A stretch of DNA of 64,000 bases from Selenomonadaceae bacterium (lineage in GTDB: Bacteria; Bacillota; Negativicutes; Selenomonadales; Selenomonadaceae). A program made the position numbers and the translations under genes. The stretch lies in contig JAFRRH010000049.1 in the NCBI GenBank assembly GCA_017428215.1, positions 22,246-86,245 on the forward strand, read 5' to 3'. Shown here piece by piece: positions 49,853 to 58,803 of the stretch. How positions within the stretch are numbered: the first letter of the stretch is position 1; the number at the start of each line of letters is the position of its first letter. The notes beneath the pieces were generated by a model. It did no database searches. It was given only the letters and a program-made list of their open reading frames with translations, and was not told where the DNA came from.

Positions 49853-50000
49853 TTAAAAATGAATGCGGGAAGAAGCAAGTAAGACAAAATTCTCAAAGCA
49901 GAGAGCCAATTTATCATAACGAGTGGCAATGTGACGATAAATTTTAATTCGCTGAAAGAAACGCTCGACAATGTTGCTTATAAAGTTCGGTGTAAAAAGC
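49853..50000 (-). pseudogene. IS5-family transposase C-terminal fragment
   Basis: The minus-strand frame ends NIVERFFQRIKIYRHIATRY DKLALCFENFVLLASSRIHF, the C-terminal signature of IS5-type transposases including the catalytic Glu in ERFF. The upstream sequence in frame no longer matches. It is a different subgroup from the relic at 1540. Confidence 0.75.
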
Positions 50001-50260
50001 GTGTTTCGTCTTGAAATTTGATTTGTCCGGAATGCAGCCAACAACAACGCGTTCTTCAAGATGAAGACAAATCGATTGACAAGAGTAAGCAAAGTCTGCA
50101 AGAATTTTTTTGTTCGAAAGGTCAACGCCGTCAAAAAGAACAAGAGCCGGTTCACTGTCATGGATTTAGAGAAGAATTACCTACATTGCGGTTTACGAGT
50201 TTTAAAAGTAGTAAAGCGCAATCACATCATTGACGGAATTTGTGATAGAGAATGTCCTAA

Positions 50261-51232
50261 TTACTGTAAAAATTCGGCAAGTTGCGTCAACGTGCTCCGC
50301 TTTTCAATATCCACAAAATTTGTTAAAAATGGCGAGATACTTCCGCCTTGTGGCTTTCCTTTTGTCGGATATATCAATTTACCGTCTGGCATTTCTATTG
50401 AAGTTTTGAGTACGCGCAAAATTTTTCCGAGCAGGTGCCTATCCCTTATTCCCAACGTCCACATTTGCCGTATTAGATTTCTGTGCGCCAGCAAGATGTT
50501 TTCTCTGCTTAGGACAAACGGCATTAAGTTCGTAAAATACTCGCCGTTTTTGCCCGCTCGTACAGGTCGTTGTACATTTTCTCTTCGGTTATAAGGCATC
50601 ACCTCAGCGACACTTTTGGTCTTGCTCGAATTCTTATTTCGATTGAGTAATCGATATGAAATTGTCAAAGACTTGTGCCCATTGCTCCAGCTCCATTACA
50701 GAAACTTCACTGTTTCAAGCACTACTTTTAAGTACCGATTCAACCGCTTATTTTTCTTCGTCGGCTTACTAACGTTCGGCACCTTTCCTTGTTCCGATAA
50801 TTCTATCTGTACATATAGCTTTAGGTTTTTGCTATGAGCCTGTGAGCTTGACAGTGCCTCTAACACCGTATGGCATTTAATAAGGGATGTTCTTACTTAG
50901 CCACACGCACGACGATTTAACGCCAACTGCATTTCTGCATTGTCCCAATTTAGACCCGTACCTTCGCAAATTCGTCAGTTCCTCATGGAACATTCTAACC
51001 TTGACTATTTTATAGACCTCCGACATATAGGTAGCACCAACTGCCTCCAGTCAGCTTTCCTCAGCTTTATCTGTTAGGACTACAGAAATCCGCTTTCACC
51101 GAACTTCGGACTAAACCGCCCGTCTGAGTATTAGGGAGGGCACTTCGGGACGTTACTCCTTCATTTTACCTTTCTGGTTATCATTTCGCCTTATTTTGGC
51201 AGAGTATCTTTTCAATACTCAACAAGTCGCAC
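50261..51232 (-). mobile_element. Truncated group II intron with deleted reverse transcriptase
   Basis: On the minus strand the intron starts at 51232 with GTGCGACTTGTTGAGTATTG, a perfect GUGYG boundary. Ribozyme domains follow, homologous to the relic at 486-1239. The reverse transcriptase frame (50668-50261) begins normally and reaches SRENILLAHRNLIRQM. It then jumps directly to LGIRDRHLLGKILRVLKTSI and PTKGKPQGGSISPFL, so the segment between them, holding the first RT blocks, is deleted. It breaks off soon after, before the YxDD block; domains V and VI are missing. It cannot move by itself. Confidence 0.8.
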
Positions 51233-51233
51233 C

Positions 51234-51350
51234 ATAGGCGAGTTTATCAGCTTCGTAAAAAAAATCGTCGAGACCGTCATTGAACGCTTCGTGTACGATT
51301 GGCTCAAAAATTACATCAAGGGCGTTGACTTAACTCACAACTGCGTTTAA
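51234..51350 (+). pseudogene. Open fragment beside the intron, unknown
   Basis: The plus-strand frame reads GEFISFVKKIVETVIERFVY then KNYIKGVDLTHNCV and stops at 51348-51350, directly before a strong terminator. It looks like the 3' end of a gene cut by the intron, amphipathic and helical. Family not recognised. Confidence 0.35.
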
Positions 51351-51357
51351 GTAACGC

Positions 51358-51404
51358 AATCCCCCAAGAGGTTTTACCCGAACCTTACTTGGGGGATTTT
51401 TTTT
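51358..51404 (+). terminator. Strong terminator after the intron-flanking fragment
   Basis: Perfect 11-bp stem AATCCCCCAAG (51358-51368) with CTTGGGGGATT (51388-51398) and eight T. Confidence 0.9.
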
Positions 51405-51487
51405 GCGTTTAGGTGATAACCATGAGCATCTACTTATCTATCGTCGTAAATGATTATATCAGCGGGAAAAAATTTTTGCAAGGGAAA

Positions 51488-52447
51488 TTACTTGAGAACT
51501 TTGGTTGCGCCTTCGTTCATTTTAATAAAGTCCATACCTTCAAGCGCGGTTGCCTTGCTTATGCTTTTACCTGCAGAGTGCGCCGCCGCGATTTTGTCTA
51601 AGTTGTCAAATATAGCTTTGGTGAGTTTTTCGCCGAGAGCCGCGTCAATTTTGTCGTTGGCAACGAGGATAGCCATAACGCTGACGGTTTGAACTTCCTG
51701 GTCAAAGCCCTGATAAGTGCCGGCAGGAACAGTTGTCTTGGTGTAGAAAGGATATTTTTCGGTAAGCTTTTTAATTTGCTCGTCACCAACAGGCAGGAGG
51801 CGAATCTTATTCTGGGAAGCAATATCTTGTACGGAAGCCGTCGGATAACCAGCCGTCACAAATGCCGCGTCAACAGTGCCGTCCTTGAGTGCATATGAAC
51901 CTTCAGCAAAGGAAAGGAATTGTTCGCTAATGTCGTCGTAAGTAATATCATAAGCCTCAAGAATTTGACGAGCATTAGCCTCTGCGCCGGAACCAGCCGC
52001 ACCAACTGCAACGCGCTTGCCCTTCAAGTCGGTAATGGATTTAATGCCGGAATCTTCGCGGACGACAAATTGGCAAGTTTCAGGATAAAGCGACGCAATA
52101 CCGTTGAGGTTTTCAACTTTGCCGCCCTCTTTAAACATTTCCTCGCCGTTGACCGCGTAATAAGTTATGTCGTTCTGAACGATTGCAAGTTCAACTTGTT
52201 TGTCCTTGAGCATGTTGATATTGGCGACTGATGCGCCGGTCGATTGTGCGCTGGCGTTCATGCCGTTTTTATTGAGAACTTCGGCAATAGCTCCACCGAT
52301 TGGATAATAAGTGCCTGCTGTACCGCCTGTAGCGATATTAATAAATTGTTCCTTTTCGCCGCTACCGCCGCAACCTGCAATGCCTACCGCTAATGCCAAT
52401 GCACAAACGGCAGTCACGACTTTTTTAAAAACCTTAGGCAACCTCAT
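51488..52447 (-). CDS. TAXI-family TRAP transporter binding lipoprotein, orphan
   Basis: 319 residues. Lipoprotein signal ending VGIAGCGG; mature protein starts with the TAXI hallmark NIATGGTAGTYYPIGGAIAE, then VELAIVQNDITYYAVNG and KRVAVGAAGSGAEANARQIL. It captures a small carboxylate or amino acid outside the membrane for a DctQM-type permease, but none is adjacent, so a distant permease must serve it. Confidence 0.92.
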   Translation of the reverse strand: MRLPKVFKKVVTAVCALALAVGIAGCGGSGEKEQFINIATGGTAGTYYPIGGAIAEVLNKNGMNASAQSTGASVANINMLKDKQVELAIVQNDITYYAVNGEEMFKEGGKVENLNGIASLYPETCQFVVREDSGIKSITDLKGKRVAVGAAGSGAEANARQILEAYDITYDDISEQFLSFAEGSYALKDGTVDAAFVTAGYPTASVQDIASQNKIRLLPVGDEQIKKLTEKYPFYTKTTVPAGTYQGFDQEVQTVSVMAILVANDKIDAALGEKLTKAIFDNLDKIAAAHSAGKSISKATALEGMDFIKMNEGATKVLK

Positions 52448-52493
52448 TTTGAAACACTCCTTTCAAGTGATAGAAAAAAATTTCATCAAACAA

Positions 52494-52523
52494 ATTATAT
52501 CACACTACTTGCCGCCGCGACAA
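52494..52523 (-). promoter_or_regulatory. Promoter of the TAXI gene
   Basis: Minus strand TTGTCG (52523-52518), 18 bases, TATAAT (52499-52494) with an extended TGA just before it. Confidence 0.65.
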
Positions 52524-52613
52524 GATTGCTAAAAAATAATCTGAAAAATTTTCTATATATCGTTAAGGCACAATTAAGAATAAGCGATTAAACTTTTAAC
52601 GAGGTGATTGACT

Positions 52614-53114
52614 TTGAAAGAACTTTTGTTAAGCATTGCGATAATTTTCTTGGTTACAGTAATAAATTTTGCAGAGACTTCAGCGGCAGAAAAAATTTTT
52701 ATCACAGATGAGACGGCGCGTTGGACTCAAAAAGCAGAGGTGGAAGATTTTCCAATGGAAGTGTTACGTTTGGTCAACAAGGAGCGTGCAAAAGTCGGAG
52801 CGTCTCCGTTGAAATTCGCACGAGATTTGGAAGCAAGCGCGTATGTTAGAGCTGTTGAATTGCCTAAGAAATTTTCACACACGCGCCCGAACGGAACCAA
52901 ATGTTTTACGGCTATGCCAACTAGAGGACACATACTCGGCGAAAATTTAGCGGGCGGTCAAACTTCACCTAAACAAGTCGTGCAAGCGTGGATGGATTCA
53001 AAGACTCACCGCGAAAATATTTTAAATCCAAAGTTTACGGAACTCGGCGTCGTCTACTATTATCAAGCTAATTCAAAGTATAAACATTATTGGGTTCAGC
53101 ACTTTCGCGGCTAA
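52614..53114 (+). CDS. Secreted CAP-domain (SCP/PR1-like) protein
   Basis: About 166 residues. Signal peptide LLLSIAIIFLVTVINFAETS; CAP domain from ~48: EVLRLVNKERAKVGASPLKF, SHTRPNGTKCFTAMP, GENLAGGQTSPKQVVQAWMD, HRENILNPKFTELGVVYYY. The His/Glu cavity residues are kept. Role outside the cell unknown; wall-associated in many Firmicutes. TTG start after GAGGTG. Confidence 0.87.
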   Translation: MKELLLSIAIIFLVTVINFAETSAAEKIFITDETARWTQKAEVEDFPMEVLRLVNKERAKVGASPLKFARDLEASAYVRAVELPKKFSHTRPNGTKCFTAMPTRGHILGENLAGGQTSPKQVVQAWMDSKTHRENILNPKFTELGVVYYYQANSKYKHYWVQHFRG

Positions 53115-54835
53115 AGTAATAAATCATTCCCGCGCAGATACTCAACGAACGCTTCAAAAATTTTTTCGTTGCGTTCGATAATGTCCTCTTCGGTGAAGTC
53201 GTCGCGAGTTTCAGCAAGTCCGCGCAGTTCAAGATTAAAAGTGCCCGCCTTCTTGCCGTCGCCGAGATAAAAAATTTTTTTGTCAACAATCCGATAATCC
53301 GCCGCCCGAATGTTTATATTTTTTTCAAGCAGTGACTTGTTGCCCAAAAATTCTAGTGCGTCGGGATTTTCCAACACGTTATGGAGTTCTTGACGTTTCT
53401 TAGCCAAAATATGTTCGATTTGCAACTCCACACCGAGCGGCGGCAACTCCTGCGCGGGATTTTGGAAAGTCCACCATGCCAACATTGAGCCGGTTATGGC
53501 TCGCTGATTCGAGAAATTTGTTTGATTCATTCGTTCGCGTAAAATTTTTTCGTCCTGCTTAAAATGATTGAACTCAAGCGGGCGTCCATGCAAAATATTT
53601 TGGAACTCGACGAAAAACGGACGACGAATCGCTTGCACTCCGGGATTTGTTATCGCGTACATGAGGAGCATTGCAGTGATTTTATTCAGGAAGATGAAAA
53701 ATTTTTCCTCGTCAAGCTCGCGATTGCCCATGAAGTAAATTGATACGACGTAAGCCCAAATGTTATAAGGTGCCCAATTTAAAATATAAAGTTGCCTTAA
53801 AACTCGCGGTGAAAATCTTTCTTCGTTACGATTAATGACATCATCCCAAAATCTTGCCAGCGTAATTAAATCCTCGAAAGTTTCATTGTTATTCAAAACG
53901 GCGTAACTGTCTTTTTCATAATAATCGCGCATGTCGGGGAAGGTGTCGTTTTTAACTTTGCTTTCGGCGAGCAAATAATACATGTACCGCCTAAACAAAT
54001 CATCAATCGGTGTATCTTTGCGCGGATGAAAATTTTTATTGCAAAGCTCCGTTAAATCCTTCCAGCGTGCGACAAATTTATCTTTTTCGTCAGAGCCACG
54101 ATTCAAATAAAACTTATAAAACTGCGCCTTGAAAATATCAGCGTCATCGAGTTCGCGACCGCGATCGTTAAGCGTCGTGAAAATTCTAAGCGCGGTGTTC
54201 TGTGAATCGGTTTCAATCGGCAACAGGACGCAGTTATTCAAAATCCTCCGCACAAAATAAATCAGATAGCCAGTTTTCTCTGCGTTGAGGTCTTCAATCC
54301 ATCTTTTGAACAACCGATAGTTCACGGAGTAATTATTTTTCTTTTTATCTGTCGGACTGCCCGTTATCAAAATTTTTTTCAGCTCGGCAGCTTCCTCGTC
54401 AGCAATTACTTCATATTTGAGCTTGAGACTTTCCTTATCGGGTTTATCGTCCTCGTCAACTTTCCAAATGCACTGCTCAATCTTGCGACGGATATTTTTA
54501 ATACCTTCGTCCTGCGCGGAGCCGAACGCTTGATAAAAGGCACGGAGCATAAGCATAAAAGTTACAATCCGTTGCTGTCCGTCAATAATTTCATATTCCT
54601 TAGAGCGATTTTTGAAAAATAAAATCGTCCCCATGAAATAATTATCCTCGTCCGCGTCGAAATCGGTAATGGTGTCGTTCGGGAAGGCAAATTCGTAAAG
54701 ATTGTCCCAAAGCGTGCGGCATTCGTCGCGTTCCCATGAATACGGGCGTTGATATTCGGGAATAAGGAAAGCCTTCTTGCATTCCGTGAAAATTTGCCCG
54801 ACGGTTTTTTGTTCGGCGTTGAGTTGCTTTGACAT
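53111..54835 (-). CDS. DUF262/DUF1524 (GmrSD-like) protein
   Basis: 574 residues. The N-terminal DUF262 ParB/sulfiredoxin-like NTPase domain has IPEYQRPYSWERDECRTLWD and DGQQRIVTFMLML (family: DGQQRLTT). The C-terminal DUF1524 HNH-like domain has LQIEHILAKKRQELH and LEFLGNKSLLEKNINIRA; the usual Pro after EHI is lost. GmrSD proteins cut modified phage DNA; relatives act in other defence systems. It stands alone, convergent with and overlapping the CAP gene by 4 bases. Defence function is inferred. Confidence 0.85.
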   Translation of the reverse strand: MSKQLNAEQKTVGQIFTECKKAFLIPEYQRPYSWERDECRTLWDNLYEFAFPNDTITDFDADEDNYFMGTILFFKNRSKEYEIIDGQQRIVTFMLMLRAFYQAFGSAQDEGIKNIRRKIEQCIWKVDEDDKPDKESLKLKYEVIADEEAAELKKILITGSPTDKKKNNYSVNYRLFKRWIEDLNAEKTGYLIYFVRRILNNCVLLPIETDSQNTALRIFTTLNDRGRELDDADIFKAQFYKFYLNRGSDEKDKFVARWKDLTELCNKNFHPRKDTPIDDLFRRYMYYLLAESKVKNDTFPDMRDYYEKDSYAVLNNNETFEDLITLARFWDDVINRNEERFSPRVLRQLYILNWAPYNIWAYVVSIYFMGNRELDEEKFFIFLNKITAMLLMYAITNPGVQAIRRPFFVEFQNILHGRPLEFNHFKQDEKILRERMNQTNFSNQRAITGSMLAWWTFQNPAQELPPLGVELQIEHILAKKRQELHNVLENPDALEFLGNKSLLEKNINIRAADYRIVDKKIFYLGDGKKAGTFNLELRGLAETRDDFTEEDIIERNEKIFEAFVEYLRGNDLLL

Positions 54836-54846
54836 GAAATTTCTCC

Positions 54847-56025
54847 TTACAAGTCGATCGCAAGGATTTTTTCCGTTATGTCGTCAAGCTGGGCAGTTGT
54901 GGGAACGTTGGCAACGCGGATTTTGTCGAGGATAATTTCACAGCCCGCCGCTTTAAGTTCGTCTTCAACGTAGCCGATACTTTGACCGCCCCAACCGTAA
55001 CTGCCGAACGCAAAGCCTTTGTGATTCAGCGGACGCAAGCCTTTCAAGTAGCACAAAAACGCGGCGATTGTCGGCATCATCTGATTGTTAATTGTCGGGG
55101 AGCCGACAGCCAAATATTTGCTCGTGAAAATGTCCGTGATAATGTCGCTAAGCGGCGTTTTTTTAATGTCGTAATAAGCGGCGGAAATTCCACGTTTAGC
55201 AAAAGCTTCCGTTATAGTTTGCGCTAAAATTTCCGTCGAATGCCACATGCTATCAAAAACTACAACTGCACGCTCCGAAACTTCGCCCGCGCTCCATTTT
55301 TTGTAGCAGTCAAGAATTTTATCGATATGCGTCCGCCAAATGACGCCGTGCCCCGTCGCAATCATTTTAATTTCCAAGCCGCCCAGAGCTTTTAACGCGG
55401 TCTGCGCCTGCTTGCCGAACGGCATTAAAATGTTGGCGTAATATTTCTTCGCCTCGCGCAGAATCGTTTCCAAGTTGTTTTCGTCGTCAAAGCGCATAGA
55501 GGTCGCGAGGTGTTCGCCGAATGCGTCGTTGCTGAATAAAATTTTTTCTTCCGGACAGTACGTAACCATTGAATCCGGCCAATGGAGCATGGGCGTCGGG
55601 ACAAATTTAAGCGTTCGTTTACCAATAGAAATTTCATCGCCCGCCTTGACTGCGCGGTAATTCAGCTTGCCATAGCGATTGGTCAAACCTTTTAAGCCGT
55701 TGGGATTCGTCGTGATAACTTCGGCGTTCGGAGCGAGGGCGGCAATTTCCTTGAGTGCGCCGCTATGGTCGGGTTCGACGTGGCTGGAGACGATAACTTT
55801 AATCTGCGCGGGGGCAACAACGGAGGAAATCCTAGCAATCAGTTCGTCTTTGAAATTAATCTTAGCCGTATCGATAAGCGTAATTTTTTCGTCCAAAATC
55901 AAATAGGCATTGTAGCTGGAACCGCGCGAAGTTTCGTAGCCGTGAAAATTCCTCATCGACCAATCGACTGCGCCCACCCAATAAATATTTTCGCTAATTT
56001 GAATCGCCTTGCAGTTGTTAATCAT
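54847..56025 (-). CDS. fprA: Flavodiiron protein (A-type flavoprotein)
   Basis: About 392 residues. The N-terminal metallo-beta-lactamase-like diiron domain has all ligands: SSHVEPDHSG, PMLHWPDS, FSNDAFG, TGHGVIWR. The C-terminal flavodoxin domain (VVVFDSMWHSTEILAQTITE; GSYGWGGQSIGYVEDEL) binds FMN. It reduces O2 (or NO) to water, protecting an anaerobe. Starts at 56025 behind GGAGG. Confidence 0.95.
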   Translation of the reverse strand: MINNCKAIQISENIYWVGAVDWSMRNFHGYETSRGSSYNAYLILDEKITLIDTAKINFKDELIARISSVVAPAQIKVIVSSHVEPDHSGALKEIAALAPNAEVITTNPNGLKGLTNRYGKLNYRAVKAGDEISIGKRTLKFVPTPMLHWPDSMVTYCPEEKILFSNDAFGEHLATSMRFDDENNLETILREAKKYYANILMPFGKQAQTALKALGGLEIKMIATGHGVIWRTHIDKILDCYKKWSAGEVSERAVVVFDSMWHSTEILAQTITEAFAKRGISAAYYDIKKTPLSDIITDIFTSKYLAVGSPTINNQMMPTIAAFLCYLKGLRPLNHKGFAFGSYGWGGQSIGYVEDELKAAGCEIILDKIRVANVPTTAQLDDITEKILAIDL

Positions 56026-56067
56026 CGTAAAAACCTCCACAAAATTTTTTCGTCAATCTTAGCATAC

Positions 56068-56097
56068 TTGACGCGCCTTTACAAATTTTGCTACAAT
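56068..56097 (+). promoter_or_regulatory. Promoter of the STAS gene
   Basis: TTGACG (56068-56073), 18 bases, TACAAT (56092-56097), about 24 bases before the start. Confidence 0.65.
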
Positions 56098-56120
56098 CGC
56101 CGCGACAAGGAGGCATTTCA

Positions 56121-56450
56121 ATGGAGATAAAAAAAATTTCTGAAGGTTCAGCGTTAACGGTTTCCATTATTGGACGGCTCGACGCAGTAACCGCGCTTGA
56201 ACTTGATAAAAATTTAAATGCGTCACTTAATGGTGTGGACGACTTGACGATTGATCTTGCCGAACTCGAATATATTTCTTCGGCGGGTTTGCGTACTTTG
56301 CTTAAACTTCAAAAACGCATGGACAAGCAGGGTGCAATGCGCATTAAAAATATCCGCGAGAACGTCCGCGAAGTTTTAGACATGACGGGCTTTTCTAGTC
56401 ATCTCACGATTGCTGAAGATAAAAAAACAAAATTCTCCGTGAGCTTTTGA
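56121..56450 (+). CDS. STAS-domain anti-sigma factor antagonist
   Basis: 109 residues (MEIKKISEGSALTVSIIGRL). The phosphorylatable serine lies in LEYISSAGLRTLLKL, as in SpoIIAA/RsbV. Partner kinase/anti-sigma and phosphatase genes are not nearby, so it must connect to distant components. Starts behind AAGGAGG. Confidence 0.9.
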   Translation: MEIKKISEGSALTVSIIGRLDAVTALELDKNLNASLNGVDDLTIDLAELEYISSAGLRTLLKLQKRMDKQGAMRIKNIRENVREVLDMTGFSSHLTIAEDKKTKFSVSF

Positions 56451-56459
56451 GGTGGTGTT

Positions 56460-56801
56460 ATGATTACGAATTTGGACTTTGAAAATATTTTTCTGCGCTC
56501 GAAAGTCGCGATACCGTTCGTTGAGGATAATTCCTTTCTGCCCGAAAAAGTTTTCGTCGACGGGATTTTTCCGGCAGGCACTGTTTTTAAATTTTTGGAG
56601 CCGATTTGCAGTAAAAAAGTTAATGCTTTCGGCGATCAAGTCAACGATTACTGCCACGCGGCATCATTACTCTACAGCAACAAATTTAATGGCGGTGACG
56701 GTGACGAAGACGAATATACTGTAATTTTCCACGTTGATTTAAGTGCATTATTCCTTTTAACAGACCCAATCGACGCACAAGGAAATTTAATCGAAATATG
56801 A
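56460..56801 (+). CDS. Hypothetical protein after the STAS gene
   Basis: 113 residues, not recognised. Starts 9 bases after the STAS stop with GAGGTGG ahead, so it is probably co-transcribed. Acidic and soluble with alternating hydrophobic segments (FLRSKVAIPFVEDNSFLPEK; GDEDEYTVIFHVDLSALFLL). Confidence 0.6.
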   Translation: MITNLDFENIFLRSKVAIPFVEDNSFLPEKVFVDGIFPAGTVFKFLEPICSKKVNAFGDQVNDYCHAASLLYSNKFNGGDGDEDEYTVIFHVDLSALFLLTDPIDAQGNLIEI

Positions 56802-56959
56802 ACTATATCAATTAGTTAAAATAGTCCTCAATTTCGAGGCTTATTTTTTTATTCAGCACAAACGAAAATTTAATCAAAAAAATTTTTTTCTAAGGTCTTG
56901 ACTTCATTTTTTTTTTTTATAATAGTATAACCGATTTTTAGCGAAAAGTAAGGATTGAA

Positions 56960-57172
56960 ATGAAAAAATGCGGCGTTGAGGCTATGACTGAAGAAGAATT
57001 GGAAAAAATTTTGCTCATTGGACGAATCACTCACTACGACGATTTGAAGGAAGATAATTTCTTGGTCGATTACTACATTTTAACAGGAGAGATTACTCTT
57101 GATGTTGAATATGCCAAAAATTACTTGGCAGACACTTTTAAACCTCACCATAAAGAACTTTTAGCCGAGTAA
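56960..57172 (+). CDS. Small acidic hypothetical protein
   Basis: 70 residues, unrecognised (MKKCGVEAMTEEELEKILLI; ends HHKELLAE). Preceded by an AT-rich promoter-like stretch with TTGACT at 56898 and TATAAT/TAATAG near 56918-56925, and followed 28 bases later by the first binding-protein gene. Confidence 0.5.
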   Translation: MKKCGVEAMTEEELEKILLIGRITHYDDLKEDNFLVDYYILTGEITLDVEYAKNYLADTFKPHHKELLAE

Positions 57173-57200
57173 GTCGGCAATTTTTTTATAAGGAAATGAT

Positions 57201-57986
57201 ATGATGAAAAAAATTTTTGCAATGTTATCCGTCCTGATTATGATTTTTACAGGTTGCGGCTCGGAAAATGATTCGCGAGAGACAATAATTGTCGGATTTG
57301 ATGAATCGCCGCTGGGTTATCGCAATGAACGCGGAGAAATCGTCGGATTCGAGATAGATTTGGCACGCGAAGCGATAAATCGAGCTGGAGCAAAGCCCGA
57401 ATTTAAAATTATTCACTGGAACGAGAAGGAAAATGAACTAAACAGCGGAAATATTGATATGATATTCAACGGAATGGACATCACGCCGGAACGCCAAGAA
57501 ATTATGTTATTCAGCAAGCCATACATGGATAATCGGCGCGTTATCGTAGTAAAAAAAGGCAATCCGAATGAAATAGTTTCCGAAGTTGATTTGGACGGCA
57601 AAAATGTCGGCGTAAAAGCTGGAACGACTGCAGAATTTTACTTTGAGACCGAAGAAGGCGTAAAAGATAAATTAAAAGCCCTCAAAACGTATGACAGCGA
57701 CGAAAAAGTATTTAATGCGTTGGAAAGCGGCGAAATTGATGCGGTAGTTTGCGATGAGATACTCGGAAGGTTTGAAACTATAAAACATGGAAAGGAATTT
57801 GAAGTTTTGAATGTTACTGTCGGCAAAATGAATGAATATGGCATAGGATTTCGGAAAGACGATAATAAATTGCGCGATAGGATACAAGCGGCGTTTGACA
57901 GCATGGTAAAAGACGGCACAGCTAAAAAAATCTCGGAAAAATGGTTTCAAGCCGATTTAATTACTCGCGGAGGCGTTATACAATGA
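57201..57986 (+). CDS. Amino-acid-binding lipoprotein (SBP family 3), copy 1
   Basis: 261 residues. Lipoprotein signal LSVLIMIFTGCGS; family 3 signature EIVGFEIDLAREAINRAGAK, DMIFNGMDITPERQEIMLFS, KNVGVKAGTTAEFY. It presents an amino acid to an ABC importer; no permease or ATPase gene is adjacent. Tandem paralogue of the next gene. Confidence 0.92.
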   Translation: MMKKIFAMLSVLIMIFTGCGSENDSRETIIVGFDESPLGYRNERGEIVGFEIDLAREAINRAGAKPEFKIIHWNEKENELNSGNIDMIFNGMDITPERQEIMLFSKPYMDNRRVIVVKKGNPNEIVSEVDLDGKNVGVKAGTTAEFYFETEEGVKDKLKALKTYDSDEKVFNALESGEIDAVVCDEILGRFETIKHGKEFEVLNVTVGKMNEYGIGFRKDDNKLRDRIQAAFDSMVKDGTAKKISEKWFQADLITRGGVIQ

Positions 57987-58753
57987 AAAAAATGGTCTTT
58001 ATGATGATTTTGATTCTATTTATTGCAGGTTGCGGCTCGAATTACAAGATAAAAGATAAAATAATAGTTGGCTTAGATGAATCACCGATTGGATATGTTA
58101 ATGAGCAGGGGGAAATCGTTGGCTTTGAAGTCGATTTGGCACGCGAGGCGATAAAAAGAGCTGGTTCGACGGCAGAATTTAAGATGATTAGCTGGAATGA
58201 AAAGGAGTTAGAATTGAACAGCGGAAAAATCGACATAATTTGGAACGGACTGGATATAACGCCGGAACGTCAGGAAAAAATACTGTTCAGTAATCCGTAT
58301 ATGGATAATGGGATAGTTATGGTAGTAATGGAAGGTAATCCGCAAAGAATTTTCTCGGAAGTGGACCTTAAAGGCAAAAATGTAGGGGCAAAAGCCGGAA
58401 CGACAGCAGAATATTACATTGAAAGCACTGCAAGCATAAAAAACATTATAAAAGATCTGAAAACTTACGACAGCGACGAAAAGACATTTACGGCGTTAGA
58501 AAATGGAAAAATCGACGTGCTACTTTGCGATGTGATAGTCGGACGCTATGAAATGATAAAGCACAATAATAATTTTGAAATACTGCCAAAGACCTTAGGC
58601 GGAATTACGGAATATGGCATAGGTTTTAGGAAAAAAGATGTAGAATTGCGCGACGAGATACAAAAAGCATTTGACAGCATGATAAAAGACGGTACGGCTA
58701 AAGAAATCTCGGAAAAATGGTTTCAAGCGGATCTGATTAGGCACGGCAAATAA
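57983..58753 (+). CDS. Amino-acid-binding lipoprotein (SBP family 3), copy 2
   Basis: 256 residues, very similar to copy 1 throughout (EIVGFEVDLAREAIKRAGST; NGLDITPERQEKILFSNPYM; MIKDGTAKEISEKWFQADLI). Lipobox FIAGCGS. Its ATG overlaps the copy 1 stop by 4 bases, so the two are translationally coupled. The closeness indicates a recent tandem duplication. Confidence 0.92.
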   Translation: MKKMVFMMILILFIAGCGSNYKIKDKIIVGLDESPIGYVNEQGEIVGFEVDLAREAIKRAGSTAEFKMISWNEKELELNSGKIDIIWNGLDITPERQEKILFSNPYMDNGIVMVVMEGNPQRIFSEVDLKGKNVGAKAGTTAEYYIESTASIKNIIKDLKTYDSDEKTFTALENGKIDVLLCDVIVGRYEMIKHNNNFEILPKTLGGITEYGIGFRKKDVELRDEIQKAFDSMIKDGTAKEISEKWFQADLIRHGK

Positions 58754-58763
58754 ATATCTTATA

Positions 58764-58800
58764 AAAAAACCTCTCGAATCATTTTCGGGAGGTTTAATTT
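58764..58800. terminator. Bidirectional terminator between SBP copy 2 and gph
   Basis: AACCTCTCGAA (58768-58778) with TTCGGGAGGTT (58784-58794), flanked by an A-run and T-rich sequence, serving both converging units. Confidence 0.8.
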
Positions 58801-58803
58801 ATT

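Noticed and set aside
50018..50594. Plus-strand frames over the intron/IS junction (e.g. MICPECSQQQRV..., MDLEKNYLHCGLRV...)
   Set aside because: They run across the transposase and reverse transcriptase remnants on the other strand, with no start signals or recognised domains. A short stretch with four cysteines is noted but not supported as a gene.
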